A DNA stretch of 10,300 nucleotides from Elusimicrobiota bacterium (GTDB lineage: Bacteria > Elusimicrobiota > Elusimicrobia > UBA1565 > JACRDR01). The notes under the pieces were generated by a model, which did no database searches, was not told the DNA's origin, and saw only the letters and a program-made list of their open reading frames with translations. The stretch spans positions 1 through 10,300 of the forward strand of contig JACQPI010000002.1 in the NCBI GenBank assembly GCA_016207585.1. Direction: 5' to 3'. This document shows, one piece after another, positions 1 to 5,497 of this stretch. How positions within the stretch are numbered: the stretch's first letter is position 1; each line of letters opens with the position of its first letter. The position numbers and the translations under genes are program-made.

Positions 1-88
1 AGTCCCTGTCGAGCATGACCCGGTGGCCCCGAATGAGGTAGATGCGCTGTTCAATGCCTTCTGTAGGTATCAGGGACTTTGGAAGCAT
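1..88 (-). CDS. ORF6N-domain protein, N-terminal fragment (runs off left edge)
   Basis: Reading the minus strand from an ATG at 88-86 gives 29 residues beginning MLPKSLIPTEGIEQRIYLIR and continuing GHRVMLDRD. This is the characteristic opening of ORF6N-domain proteins, a family related to phage KilA-N/antirepressor DNA-binding proteins, in which an (I/V)EQRIYLIRG segment precedes VMLDRDLAxLYGV. The frame is closed upstream by a TAA at 121-119 and no other ATG lies between, so 88 is the best start; no convincing Shine-Dalgarno is visible. The rest of the protein lies outside the window. The gene diverges from the small HTH gene at 185, with 96 bp between the starts. A second ORF6N gene begins near the right edge and matches this one at about 11 of 18 residues over the shared block. 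Function beyond probable DNA binding or regulation cannot be said. Confidence 0.75.
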   Translation of the reverse strand, partial: MLPKSLIPTEGIEQRIYLIRGHRVMLDRD

Positions 89-132
89 GTTGGTTAAAAG
101 GCTTGCCCGGATTCTACATTAAAAAATGCTCC

Positions 133-147
133 TCGAAGATCCTTCGA
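133..147. promoter_or_regulatory. Operator-like palindrome between divergent genes
   Basis: TCGAAG-ATC-CTTCGA is a perfect 6-bp inverted repeat with a 3-bp spacer. It sits midway between the ORF6N start (88, minus) and the HTH start (185, plus). A looser pair, AAATGC at 124-129 and GCATTT at 160-165, brackets it but is not concentric. A dimeric HTH repressor, perhaps the neighbouring one, could bind here; this is inference from position and symmetry. Confidence 0.45.
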
Positions 148-164
148 TTTAAGATTATTGCATT

Positions 165-173
165 TGCTATATT
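165..173 (+). promoter_or_regulatory. Candidate extended -10 promoter of the HTH gene
   Basis: TG-C-TATATT is an extended -10 type element (TG at 165-166, hexamer at 168-173). Initiation would fall about 180, only a few bases before the ATG at 185, so the transcript would be nearly leaderless. That fits the lack of a clear Shine-Dalgarno. No good -35 hexamer is seen. Confidence 0.4.
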
Positions 174-184
174 TAAGCCGGGCC

Positions 185-367
185 ATGAAACAGAGCAGGG
201 CATTCGAGACATTCCTAAAAAAGAAGGGCATCCGCCAGTCGGAGGCCGCCCGGCGTCTGGGCGTCCCGCATCCTACGGTATGGCGTTGGATCGAGGGCAG
301 GAACGACCCGAGTCCGTTGGCAAGGGCCGGCATCAAAGACCGCATCGGTTTTGCCTGGAAGGATTAG
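185..367 (+). CDS. Small HTH (Cro/CI- or YdaS-like) DNA-binding protein, 60 aa
   Basis: The 60-residue product is essentially a single helix-turn-helix domain. Residues 1-15 are a basic first helix, and then RQSEAARRLGVPHPTVWRWI (about 16-35) has the layout of a Cro/CI recognition unit: an Ala-Ala pair, Leu-Gly-Val at the turn, then Thr-Val and Trp in the recognition helix. The tail ends IGFAWKD, a style of ending seen in small phage-type repressors. The ATG at 185 is preferred to an upstream ATG at 158, because the extra residues look non-conserved and the -10 element at 168-173 would lie inside the longer form. Shine-Dalgarno is weak. It diverges from an ORF6N gene and is followed after 14 bp by an inverted-repeat element. 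A transcriptional repressor of the ORF6N gene is the likeliest role; an antitoxin-type regulator is the alternative. Confidence 0.7.
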   Translation: MKQSRAFETFLKKKGIRQSEAARRLGVPHPTVWRWIEGRNDPSPLARAGIKDRIGFAWKD

Positions 368-381
368 GAAGGATCATGGGG

Positions 382-506
382 GTAAGCATTCGGTAAACCC
401 GTGTCGTTTGCCGGGCTCGTCGTCGGCCAACGCCTTGCATACCGACTATGGCCGGCCATAGTTTGCGGCTGCTCGTCGAGGCGCAATGGGTTCACCGAAT
501 GCTTAC
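382..506. repeat. 125-bp inverted-repeat element (MITE-like or cruciform)
   Basis: GTAAGCATTCGGTAAACCC at 382-400 is the reverse complement of 488-506 at 18 of 19 positions, the only difference being A395 against C493. The arms enclose 87 bp holding a perfect 18-bp palindrome (445-462) and a direct repeat of GCTCGTCG at 415-422 and 471-478. It starts 14 bp after the HTH stop and ends 15 bp before the probable -10 of tRNA-Leu. No ORF fits inside and no target-site duplication is obvious. It could be a miniature mobile element, a REP/BIME-like repeat or a strong RNA hairpin. Confidence 0.7.
445..462. repeat. Perfect 18-bp palindrome inside the inverted-repeat element
   Basis: ACTATGGCCGGCCATAGT is identical to its own reverse complement, with no spacer. 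Its centre (453.5) is about 10 bp right of the centre of the enclosing arms (444), so the whole is nested but asymmetric. It could be a dimer binding site or part of the element's fold. Confidence 0.7.
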
Positions 507-520
507 TTTCAGCGTTATCG

Positions 521-526
521 CATAAT
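521..526 (+). promoter_or_regulatory. Candidate -10 of tRNA-Leu
   Basis: CATAAT matches TATAAT at 5 of 6 positions and lies 28 bp before the mature tRNA 5' end. A standard -35 position (about 498-503) falls inside the right arm of the inverted-repeat element and shows no good hexamer, so the insertion may have altered this promoter. Confidence 0.35.
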
Positions 527-554
527 GTTAAAAAATGCTGAAAAAATAAGAGAA

Positions 555-639
555 GCCGGCGTGGCGGAACTGGCAGACGCAAGCGACTCAAAATCGCTCG
601 TCCCTCGGGGACATGTGGGTTCGACTCCCTCCGCCGGCA
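555..639 (+). tRNA. tRNA-Leu (anticodon CAA)
   Basis: An 85-nt class II tRNA folds cleanly. The acceptor is GCCGGCG (555-561) with CGCCGGC (632-638) and discriminator A639. The D stem is GCG/CGC. The anticodon stem is AGCGA/TCGCT (582-586, 594-598) with loop CTCAAAA and anticodon CAA at 589-591. A long variable arm has a GTCCC/GGGAC stem (600-612), as in leucine tRNAs. The T loop is TTCGACT (620-626). The T stem GTGGG/CCCTC (615-619, 627-631) contains one T-T mismatch (616-630). The anticodon reads UUG codons. CCA is not encoded, so it must be added by the CCA-adding enzyme. The 3' end of this gene is repeated at 801-835. Confidence 0.93.
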
Positions 640-704
640 GACTCTTCCTCTTCGGGGATGGTGACAGCCGTCCTGGCGAGCGTAAGCGAGCCGACGGCGC
701 CAGA

Positions 705-725
705 GGAAGGGGCAGCGCCCCTTCC
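705..725. repeat. GC hairpin, 9-bp stem with AGC triloop
   Basis: GGAAGGGGC-AGC-GCCCCTTCC is a perfect 9-bp stem with a 3-nt loop, 66 nt after tRNA-Leu. It resembles the hairpin at 9862-9878, which has an AGA triloop and lies just before tRNA-Arg. It could weakly terminate the tRNA transcript or, read on the other strand, the converging operon, but no U tract follows. Confidence 0.65.
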
Positions 726-736
726 ATGGGGAGCGA

Positions 737-762
737 CCGCCGCGTCACCGATTACGCGGCGG
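737..762. repeat. GC hairpin, 9-bp stem with 8-nt loop
   Basis: CCGCCGCGT at 737-745 pairs perfectly with ACGCGGCGG at 754-762 around the loop CACCGATT. There is no T run on either side. It stands 12 bp after the hairpin at 705-725. Confidence 0.6.
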
Positions 763-800
763 CATCGGCCCGAGCGCGCAGCGCGAGGGTCGCGACAAGC

Positions 801-835
801 GTGGGTTCAACTCCCTCCGCCGGCACGCTCTTCCT
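801..835 (+). repeat. Partial copy of the tRNA-Leu 3' end
   Basis: This 35-nt segment matches 615-649 at 32 of 35 positions. It covers the T stem, T loop and 3' acceptor strand with discriminator A (24 of 25 identical) plus 10 nt of downstream flank. It keeps the same T-T mismatch in the T stem. No D arm, anticodon arm or 5' acceptor strand precedes it, so it is not a functional tRNA. The offset between copies is 186 bp. The match ends at 835, the outer base of the permease stop codon. It may be an attachment-site scar or the remnant of a tandem tRNA duplication. Confidence 0.8.
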
Positions 836-2517
836 TACGGATTCCTTTCTTCATGGGATTCCAGGTTCCTGCGCCCCAAAACCCACGGCACCGTGAAGGC
901 GACCGCGTTCACCACCGCGTAGCCGGCCAGGCACATCGACACGCCCGTCCAGTCCCAGGCGTCGGGTTTCCCGAATTTATTCTGGAAATACATCTGGACC
1001 GGCCAGGCCTCGATCGCCACCGTCGCGACCACGAACGCGAGGCAGGCGGCCATGTAGACGAACCCCCCAGCCGAGGATTCCACCTGGTGGATGTTCGGCA
1101 CGTTCATCTTGGGGAACAGCGCGCCGAAGCCCACCCCCATGGAAGTCAGGGCGAGGGCCATCACCGAGATGCTCGCCAAGGACAAGCTCGATATGAAGCG
1201 GTCCGCGTGCAGGAGCCGGTTCGACACCAGGATCAAGACGACGCCCACGAGCAGGCTCGGCGCCAAGGTAAAAAGATATTTCTGCCGCATCATCGTCTCG
1301 ACGCGCAGCGGGGAGGCCCGCAGCACCCAGAAGCTCCTGCCCTCCAAGCTGATGGATGGAAACGTGAAGCGAAGCCCCAGGCTGGAAAGAACGAATCCAG
1401 CCACCGCGAGATTCAGGAACGAAACGAGACTCTTGATGTCGGGAGAGTCCAGCGGCAGGCGGTCGATGCTGAAAAGATAGACGCAGACCAGCGCCGCCAC
1501 CAGGAGAATCTGGGACCAATGCTTGACGTCCCGGAAGAAACACAAACGTTCCTTCCGGAAAAGGGCGGCCGATTCCAGCGGCAACCGCAGCCCGCGGGCC
1601 CAGCGCGTTTCCCAAGTTTCCTCGATCTTCTGGTCGCGGCCGGAGCGCCGTCCCTCCTGGGCCCCGCTGTAACCGTCGGCGTAGACGCGGCCCGCGGCGT
1701 ATACCAAGGCGCCGTACGTCGCGGCGCAGACGCCGTAGAGGAGCGCGGCGTACGTCCAGAAGACGTCCCAGCGCGCGTGCGCGCAGCCCCACAGCGCCCG
1801 CGTCAGCCACCAGGACGGCAGGGCGGGCGCCGTCGGAGCCTGGAGGTAGCTCAGATACTGAGCCACGAGCTCGAGCATGTCGGGGCGCACCAACCTCTCC
1901 GGCTGGGAAATCCGCAGAAGCACGTAGAGCATCGCGACCGAGAAGCTCGACAGGATCCATATCATGTCGCGGGTGCGCGGGGATGGAAACAGGCGCATCA
2001 GCGCCAAGGTGAAGGCCATGCCTACCGAGGAGGCCAGGGCCAGGAAGGGGAAGACGACCCCCGCAAAGGCGAATAGAAACAACACCCCCAGGTGCTTGAC
2101 CTGCGCCAGCGCGACCAGATACGGCAGGAGCGTGGCGGCGATCATCCAAGAGGCGTAGAAGGTCGCCTCCGCCGATTTATCGACGAACACCGTTCGAAGC
2201 GACACCGGCGCCTTCATCAGGAAGGGAAGATCGTACGCGTAGAACAGGGTCGTCAGCGACGTGACGAGGCTCGAGAGCGCCACCATGGAGAAGGTCGTCA
2301 GAAGGGCCAGCGCGGTCAGCTTCCAGATGAGCAGGGTGCCGATGACCGGGACCGCGTCCAGATACCGCAGCAGGCGCCAGAAGGCGGCGTAGAGCCCGAT
2401 GATCAGGAGAAGCCCGACGAGAAGGAACGCCGCGTTGCGCGCTCTCTCCCAGGGGCTTTGCCGGAGGAGGCTGTTGAGGACGGAGCGGGCCTTGCGTCGA
2501 AGAAGGAAAAAAACCAT
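835..2517 (-). CDS. ABC-2 type exporter permease subunit, 560 aa
   Basis: This is the membrane subunit of an ABC exporter, paired with the ATPase encoded immediately upstream. The 560-residue protein starts with a short basic stretch and has many hydrophobic segments, clear ones near residues 30-47, 57-90, 120-170, 186-201, 255-275, 336-350, 365-382, 417-432, 445-467, 484-505 and 526-547. A charged cytoplasmic-looking loop lies about 281-335. The motif FGALFPKMNVPNIHQVESS (about 464-482), in which a Phe-Pro follows a membrane helix and is trailed by polar residues, resembles the putative ABC exporter permeases that have two six-helix halves. The ATG at 2517 has AGGGGA close upstream and lies 14 nt after the ATPase stop. 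It is the last gene of the operon. The substrate is unknown. Its stop codon (837-835) touches the duplicated tRNA-Leu end. Confidence 0.82.
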   Translation of the reverse strand: MVFFLLRRKARSVLNSLLRQSPWERARNAAFLLVGLLLIIGLYAAFWRLLRYLDAVPVIGTLLIWKLTALALLTTFSMVALSSLVTSLTTLFYAYDLPFLMKAPVSLRTVFVDKSAEATFYASWMIAATLLPYLVALAQVKHLGVLFLFAFAGVVFPFLALASSVGMAFTLALMRLFPSPRTRDMIWILSSFSVAMLYVLLRISQPERLVRPDMLELVAQYLSYLQAPTAPALPSWWLTRALWGCAHARWDVFWTYAALLYGVCAATYGALVYAAGRVYADGYSGAQEGRRSGRDQKIEETWETRWARGLRLPLESAALFRKERLCFFRDVKHWSQILLVAALVCVYLFSIDRLPLDSPDIKSLVSFLNLAVAGFVLSSLGLRFTFPSISLEGRSFWVLRASPLRVETMMRQKYLFTLAPSLLVGVVLILVSNRLLHADRFISSLSLASISVMALALTSMGVGFGALFPKMNVPNIHQVESSAGGFVYMAACLAFVVATVAIEAWPVQMYFQNKFGKPDAWDWTGVSMCLAGYAVVNAVAFTVPWVLGRRNLESHEERNP

Positions 2518-2531
2518 GGATCCCCTAAGTC

Positions 2532-3284
2532 TTAGAGGTTTTTGAGCAAGGCCGAATACTCGAGCCCGCCGGTCAGGCTCAGAAAGGCATCCTCAAGCCC
2601 TCCGGCGCCGTGCCGCGCCTGGCGGTGGAGCTCCGCGACCGTCCCCAAGGCCTTGAGGCGTCCCGACACCATGATGCCGACGCGGTGACACAGCCGCTCC
2701 GCGATCTCCAGGATGTGGGTGCACATGAAGAGAGTGCATCCGCGCTTGGAGAGCCTCTGGAAGATTTCCTTGACGAGGCGGGCGCTCTTGGGATCGAGCC
2801 CGACCAAGGGTTCGTCGAGGAGCAGCACCTCCGGCTCGTGAAGAAGGGCGGCGGAAAGGACCAGTTTCTGGCGCATCCCATGGGAATAGGACTCCGCCAA
2901 CTCGCCCCCGTACGGCAGCAGCTCGAACATCTCCAGGAGCTCCGGGATGCGCCTGCGCTGCGTCTCCAAGGAGATCCCGTAGAGGTCCCCGACAAAATGA
3001 AGGAATTCGCTGCCCGTCAGCTTGGGGTACACGAAAGGCTCGTCCGGGACCAAGCCTATCCGGCGCTTCGCCTCCAGCGGCGCCTCCTCCATGTCGATGC
3101 CGGCGACCCGCACCCTCCCGGACGTGGGCCGCAGCAGCCCGGTCAGGATCTTGATCGTGGTCGTCTTCCCCGCGCCGTTGGGGCCCAAAAGCCCGAAGAT
3201 CTCGCCGCGCTCGATCCGAAGATCGAGCTCATCGACGGCCCGGAGATCGCCGAAATGCTTGGTGAGCCGGATTATTTCTATCAA
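2532..3284 (-). CDS. ABC transporter ATP-binding protein, 250 aa
   Basis: This cytoplasmic ATPase drives the permease encoded downstream. All core motifs are visible: Walker A GPNGAGKT (34-41), signature YSHGMRQK (133-140), Walker B VLLLDEP (153-159), D-loop GLDP (162-165) and H-loop His190. At the Q-loop the sequence is LVPDEPFVYPKLTG (78-91), so an Asp takes the place of the usual Gln; other ABC-2 exporter ATPases with a PDEP motif share this. The length is normal for a single-domain exporter ATPase. The start is TTG at 3284-3282; it overlaps the PfkB stop as TTGA, so translation is probably coupled, and the first residues IEIIRLTKHFG fit the family. The C-terminal part after 225 is short and variable. 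Together with the next gene it forms a two-gene exporter with unknown cargo. Confidence 0.93.
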   Translation of the reverse strand: MIEIIRLTKHFGDLRAVDELDLRIERGEIFGLLGPNGAGKTTTIKILTGLLRPTSGRVRVAGIDMEEAPLEAKRRIGLVPDEPFVYPKLTGSEFLHFVGDLYGISLETQRRRIPELLEMFELLPYGGELAESYSHGMRQKLVLSAALLHEPEVLLLDEPLVGLDPKSARLVKEIFQRLSKRGCTLFMCTHILEIAERLCHRVGIMVSGRLKALGTVAELHRQARHGAGGLEDAFLSLTGGLEYSALLKNL

Positions 3285-4306
3285 GCGACCCGCGCCACGG
3301 CCGCCCGATCCGCGTCGTCGTGAACCGACAATAAATCCAGGTAATCGCGGCAGCGATCCTGCACCGCCTGAAAATCGAGAGACTCCAGCCGCCTCGTTCC
3401 GAAATCCTGAACGTTATAAGAGGCCAGAACGGTCCCGTACAACATCGCGCGCTTGATCCGCCGCGCGTCCGATATAAGCCCGCGGCCGGCGGCATGGCCC
3501 CCGTTGGGATGCGGCCGCGAATCCGGGCCTCCGCGATCCCGCTCCTCCAGCGAGGCCAAATATCCCATGAAACCGCCCGCGAAGGTGTCCCCCGCTCCGG
3601 TGGGGTCTTTCACCTCCTCGACGGGATACGCCGGCAGGGCGTGCAGCCGCCCCTGCGCCATGAGCAGCGCCCCATGCTCTCCCTTCTTGATGACGACGAT
3701 CGAGGGGCCCCACTCCGACAACACCCGCGCCGCGCGGTAGTTGCTCGGCTCCCGGCTCAGCGCGCGGGCCTCGGCCTCGTTGACGAAGAAAATATCCACG
3801 CGGCTCAAAAGCTCCTTGAGCGCCGGTCGTTTGAGCTTGATCCAGTAATTCATCGTATCGCACGCGACGAGCCGGGGCCCTTCCATCTGGGAGAGGACCT
3901 CCCACTGCAGCTCGGGGTCTATATTGGCCAGGAAGACGACGGATGCCGCCCTCTGCCTGGGAGACAATCGGGGGCGGAAGGACCTGAAAACGTTGAGATG
4001 CGTCTCGAGGGTCTTGGCCGAATGGAAGTCGCGGCTGTAGCCCCCCTTCCACCGGAAGGTTTTCCCCGAAACGGTCTCGAGGCCCTCCAGATCCACTCCT
4101 TTCGACTCCAGCATGCCGCGGTGCTCGGCCGGAAAATCGGCCCCGACGACGCCGACCAGCCGCACGCGGGCGAAAAACCGCGCGGCCAACGAGAAAAAGA
4201 CCGCGGAGCCGCCCAAGGCGTCGCGGCTTTCTCCCGCTGACGTTACGACGGAATCCATCGCGACCGAACCGACGACTAAAACGTCGCCGCGCCCGCTCCT
4301 CGTCAT
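3281..4306 (-). CDS. PfkB-family sugar/nucleoside kinase, 341 aa
   Basis: This is a ribokinase-fold kinase that transfers phosphate from ATP to a sugar or nucleoside hydroxyl in the cytoplasm. The N-terminal strand DVLVVGSVAMDSV (8-20) and the LGGSAVFFSLAA segment (31-42) are the family substrate-side motifs. DPTGAGDTFAGGFMGYLA (234-251) is the PfkB signature, with the anion-hole GAGD and catalytic Asp240. Ser/Thr/Asn contacts near 125-155 and VNEAEA (175-180) also match the family. A hydrophilic stretch of about 25 residues rich in Gly, Arg, Asp and Pro (255-281) interrupts the usual link between the signature helix and the AMLYGTVLASYNVQDFG block. The start ATG at 4306 lies 1 nt after the preceding stop, with GGGAG upstream. 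The substrate cannot be assigned; its place in an envelope operon is unusual for this family. Confidence 0.9.
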   Translation of the reverse strand: MTRSGRGDVLVVGSVAMDSVVTSAGESRDALGGSAVFFSLAARFFARVRLVGVVGADFPAEHRGMLESKGVDLEGLETVSGKTFRWKGGYSRDFHSAKTLETHLNVFRSFRPRLSPRQRAASVVFLANIDPELQWEVLSQMEGPRLVACDTMNYWIKLKRPALKELLSRVDIFFVNEAEARALSREPSNYRAARVLSEWGPSIVVIKKGEHGALLMAQGRLHALPAYPVEEVKDPTGAGDTFAGGFMGYLASLEERDRGGPDSRPHPNGGHAAGRGLISDARRIKRAMLYGTVLASYNVQDFGTRRLESLDFQAVQDRCRDYLDLLSVHDDADRAAVARVA

Positions 4307-4307
4307 C

Positions 4308-5015
4308 TCAAGCTCCCTGCTCGCGCTGTTCCAGGAAAGAACGTATCTCGATCTGGGTGCTCAGCTGCTTTAGGTAGAAATTGATGATCTCGAGGGCCCT
4401 GCGTTGTTGAAGCGCCTGGGCGAATTCAAGCCCCTTCTTGTCGAAATCCTTGTCGCCCTTGTTCTCGCGAACGTACTCCTCCCGGATTTCGGAGGGGGCG
4501 AGCTTGGCGCTGTTGAAGATCAGCTGCTTGAACTTGGCGCCGAGGATCGACTTGCGCTGCTGCCGCTCGTATTCCTCCGGGGTGGTCCGCAGCGCCCGGC
4601 GTATCGTTTGGAAGTACAGGGCCTGGTCGAAATTTCCGTCGCGCTGGAACTGGGGCGTATTGCGGATGCTGAATGCCAGCTCCATCTCCGTCACCTCCAG
4701 CCCGAGCGCCTTGCCCTGCTGGTACAGGATCTCATCGACAATCATGTCCCGGAGCATGCCCTGCCTTATTTCCCGCGCCATCTCGTCGGTCAGCTCCTTG
4801 TCTTTGAGCCCCTCCCGCACGGAATCCAAGTACTGGTTCACCCGCGCCTGATAGATCGAGTAGGGGATCTTGGCGCGCCCCACCACCGCCACCGATTCCG
4901 AGTTGTCCTTCCCGGTGAAGTAATAGCCTCCCAGTCCGACGAAAATGCCGAGCAGGAATATCGTGATCGTCCCGATGAAGATCGAGCGGCGGTACCGGCG
5001 AAGCCAGGAGATCAT
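4308..5015 (-). CDS. Membrane-anchored SurA/PpiD N-terminal-domain protein, 235 aa
   Basis: This is probably a periplasmic chaperone-like protein tethered to the inner membrane. A basic N-terminus (MISWLRRYRR) precedes one hydrophobic segment (about 11-33), giving an N-in, C-out topology without a cleavage site. Residues about 40-180 match the SurA N-domain pattern: a VAVVGRAKIPYSIYQARVNQ opening, then a long helical stretch with MLRDMIVDEILYQQGKALGL (about 88-107) and FQRDGNFDQALYFQTIRRAL (about 123-142). No parvulin peptidyl-prolyl isomerase domain follows; the protein ends soon after a helical tail, so it is far shorter than SurA or PpiD. The ATG at 5015 is 4 nt after the bactofilin stop and its own stop lies 1 nt before the kinase ATG. 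A dedicated export or assembly factor for envelope proteins is inferred. Confidence 0.75.
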   Translation of the reverse strand: MISWLRRYRRSIFIGTITIFLLGIFVGLGGYYFTGKDNSESVAVVGRAKIPYSIYQARVNQYLDSVREGLKDKELTDEMAREIRQGMLRDMIVDEILYQQGKALGLEVTEMELAFSIRNTPQFQRDGNFDQALYFQTIRRALRTTPEEYERQQRKSILGAKFKQLIFNSAKLAPSEIREEYVRENKGDKDFDKKGLEFAQALQQRRALEIINFYLKQLSTQIEIRSFLEQREQGA

Positions 5016-5019
5016 CCGG

Positions 5020-5481
5020 TCAGGTCCCGCGCGCCGCCCCTGGCTCCGCTACGTCGCCAGGGACTGCGCGAGCGGAGAACGACCCGCGCGCCGCCGCGAC
5101 CTGCGCGACGGGCTGCTCGGATTCCAGCTCCGCGCCCATCGTGCAGTTTCCGTCGAAGACCGCGCCGTCCTCGATCAATATCTTGGGGGAGCGGATGTTC
5201 CCCAGGACCCGCCCCGTGGATTTGATCTCGAGGTGGACGGAGCAGACGATGTCCCCCGTCACATGCCCCCCGATTTCGATTCGTTCTCCCGAGATGTTGC
5301 CGCGCACGCGCCCGTTCTTTCCGATGACGACCTCCTGGGCCTCGCCGATGTTGCCCTCCATCTCGCCGTCGATGCGGATCGAGCCCCGGACCGTGATCGA
5401 GCCGTGGAAAAACGCCTCCGGACCGATGACGGTGATCATCTCCCCTCCCCCGTACGCGGCCGCCTTCTTGAATATCGTCAT
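5020..5481 (-). CDS. Bactofilin, 153 aa
   Basis: Bactofilins polymerise without nucleotide into filaments on the inner face of the membrane and place cell-wall enzymes. Residues about 15-115 show the repeated short pattern of a right-handed beta-helix, with regular Gly-containing turns such as GSITVRGSIRIDGEMEGNI, VVIGKNGRVRGNISGERIEI and HVTGDIVCSVHLEIKSTGRV. The N-terminus is short (MTIFKKAAAYGGGEM) and the tail from 116 on is Ala- and Glu-rich and probably disordered. This fits the family length of about 110-180 residues. The ATG at 5481 has GGAG upstream at a spacing of about 11 nt. The gene follows the M23 peptidase gene by 16 nt, a pairing known from cell-shape loci such as those of Helicobacter and Caulobacter relatives. 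Confidence 0.95.
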   Translation of the reverse strand: MTIFKKAAAYGGGEMITVIGPEAFFHGSITVRGSIRIDGEMEGNIGEAQEVVIGKNGRVRGNISGERIEIGGHVTGDIVCSVHLEIKSTGRVLGNIRSPKILIEDGAVFDGNCTMGAELESEQPVAQVAAARGSFSARAVPGDVAEPGAARGT

Positions 5482-5497
5482 AGGAGCGAGCTCTCCG

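Larger units (their letters stand above)
640..800. other. Non-coding, hairpin-rich spacer between tRNA-Leu and its 3'-end copy
   Basis: No convincing gene is seen on either strand of this 161-bp stretch. It is very GC-rich and contains two strong hairpins (705-725 and 737-762), a shorter TGGCG/CGCCA pair (674-678, 698-702) and a self-complementary GTCGCGAC near 789-796. Neither strong hairpin is followed by a T run in either direction, so they are not classical intrinsic terminators. Confidence 0.6.

Noticed and set aside
2..97. Open plus-strand frame of 31 codons ending TAA at the left edge
   Set aside because: It is the antisense shadow of the ORF6N start, which has clear family resemblance on the minus strand.
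382..506. CRISPR-like or attachment-site interpretation of the inverted repeat
   Set aside because: There are only two arms in opposite orientation, no regular direct repeats and no tRNA identity in the arms.
705..762. Intrinsic terminators after tRNA-Leu or after the operon
   Set aside because: Both hairpins are strong but neither is followed by a T run on either strand.
801..835. Second tRNA-Leu gene
   Set aside because: Only the 3' quarter is present; no anticodon arm or 5' acceptor strand precedes it.
613..2076. Long plus-strand open frame of 487 codons
   Set aside because: Antisense to the ABC permease; composition rich in Arg, Gln and His with no domain pattern, typical of GC-rich shadow frames. 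It also starts inside tRNA-Leu.
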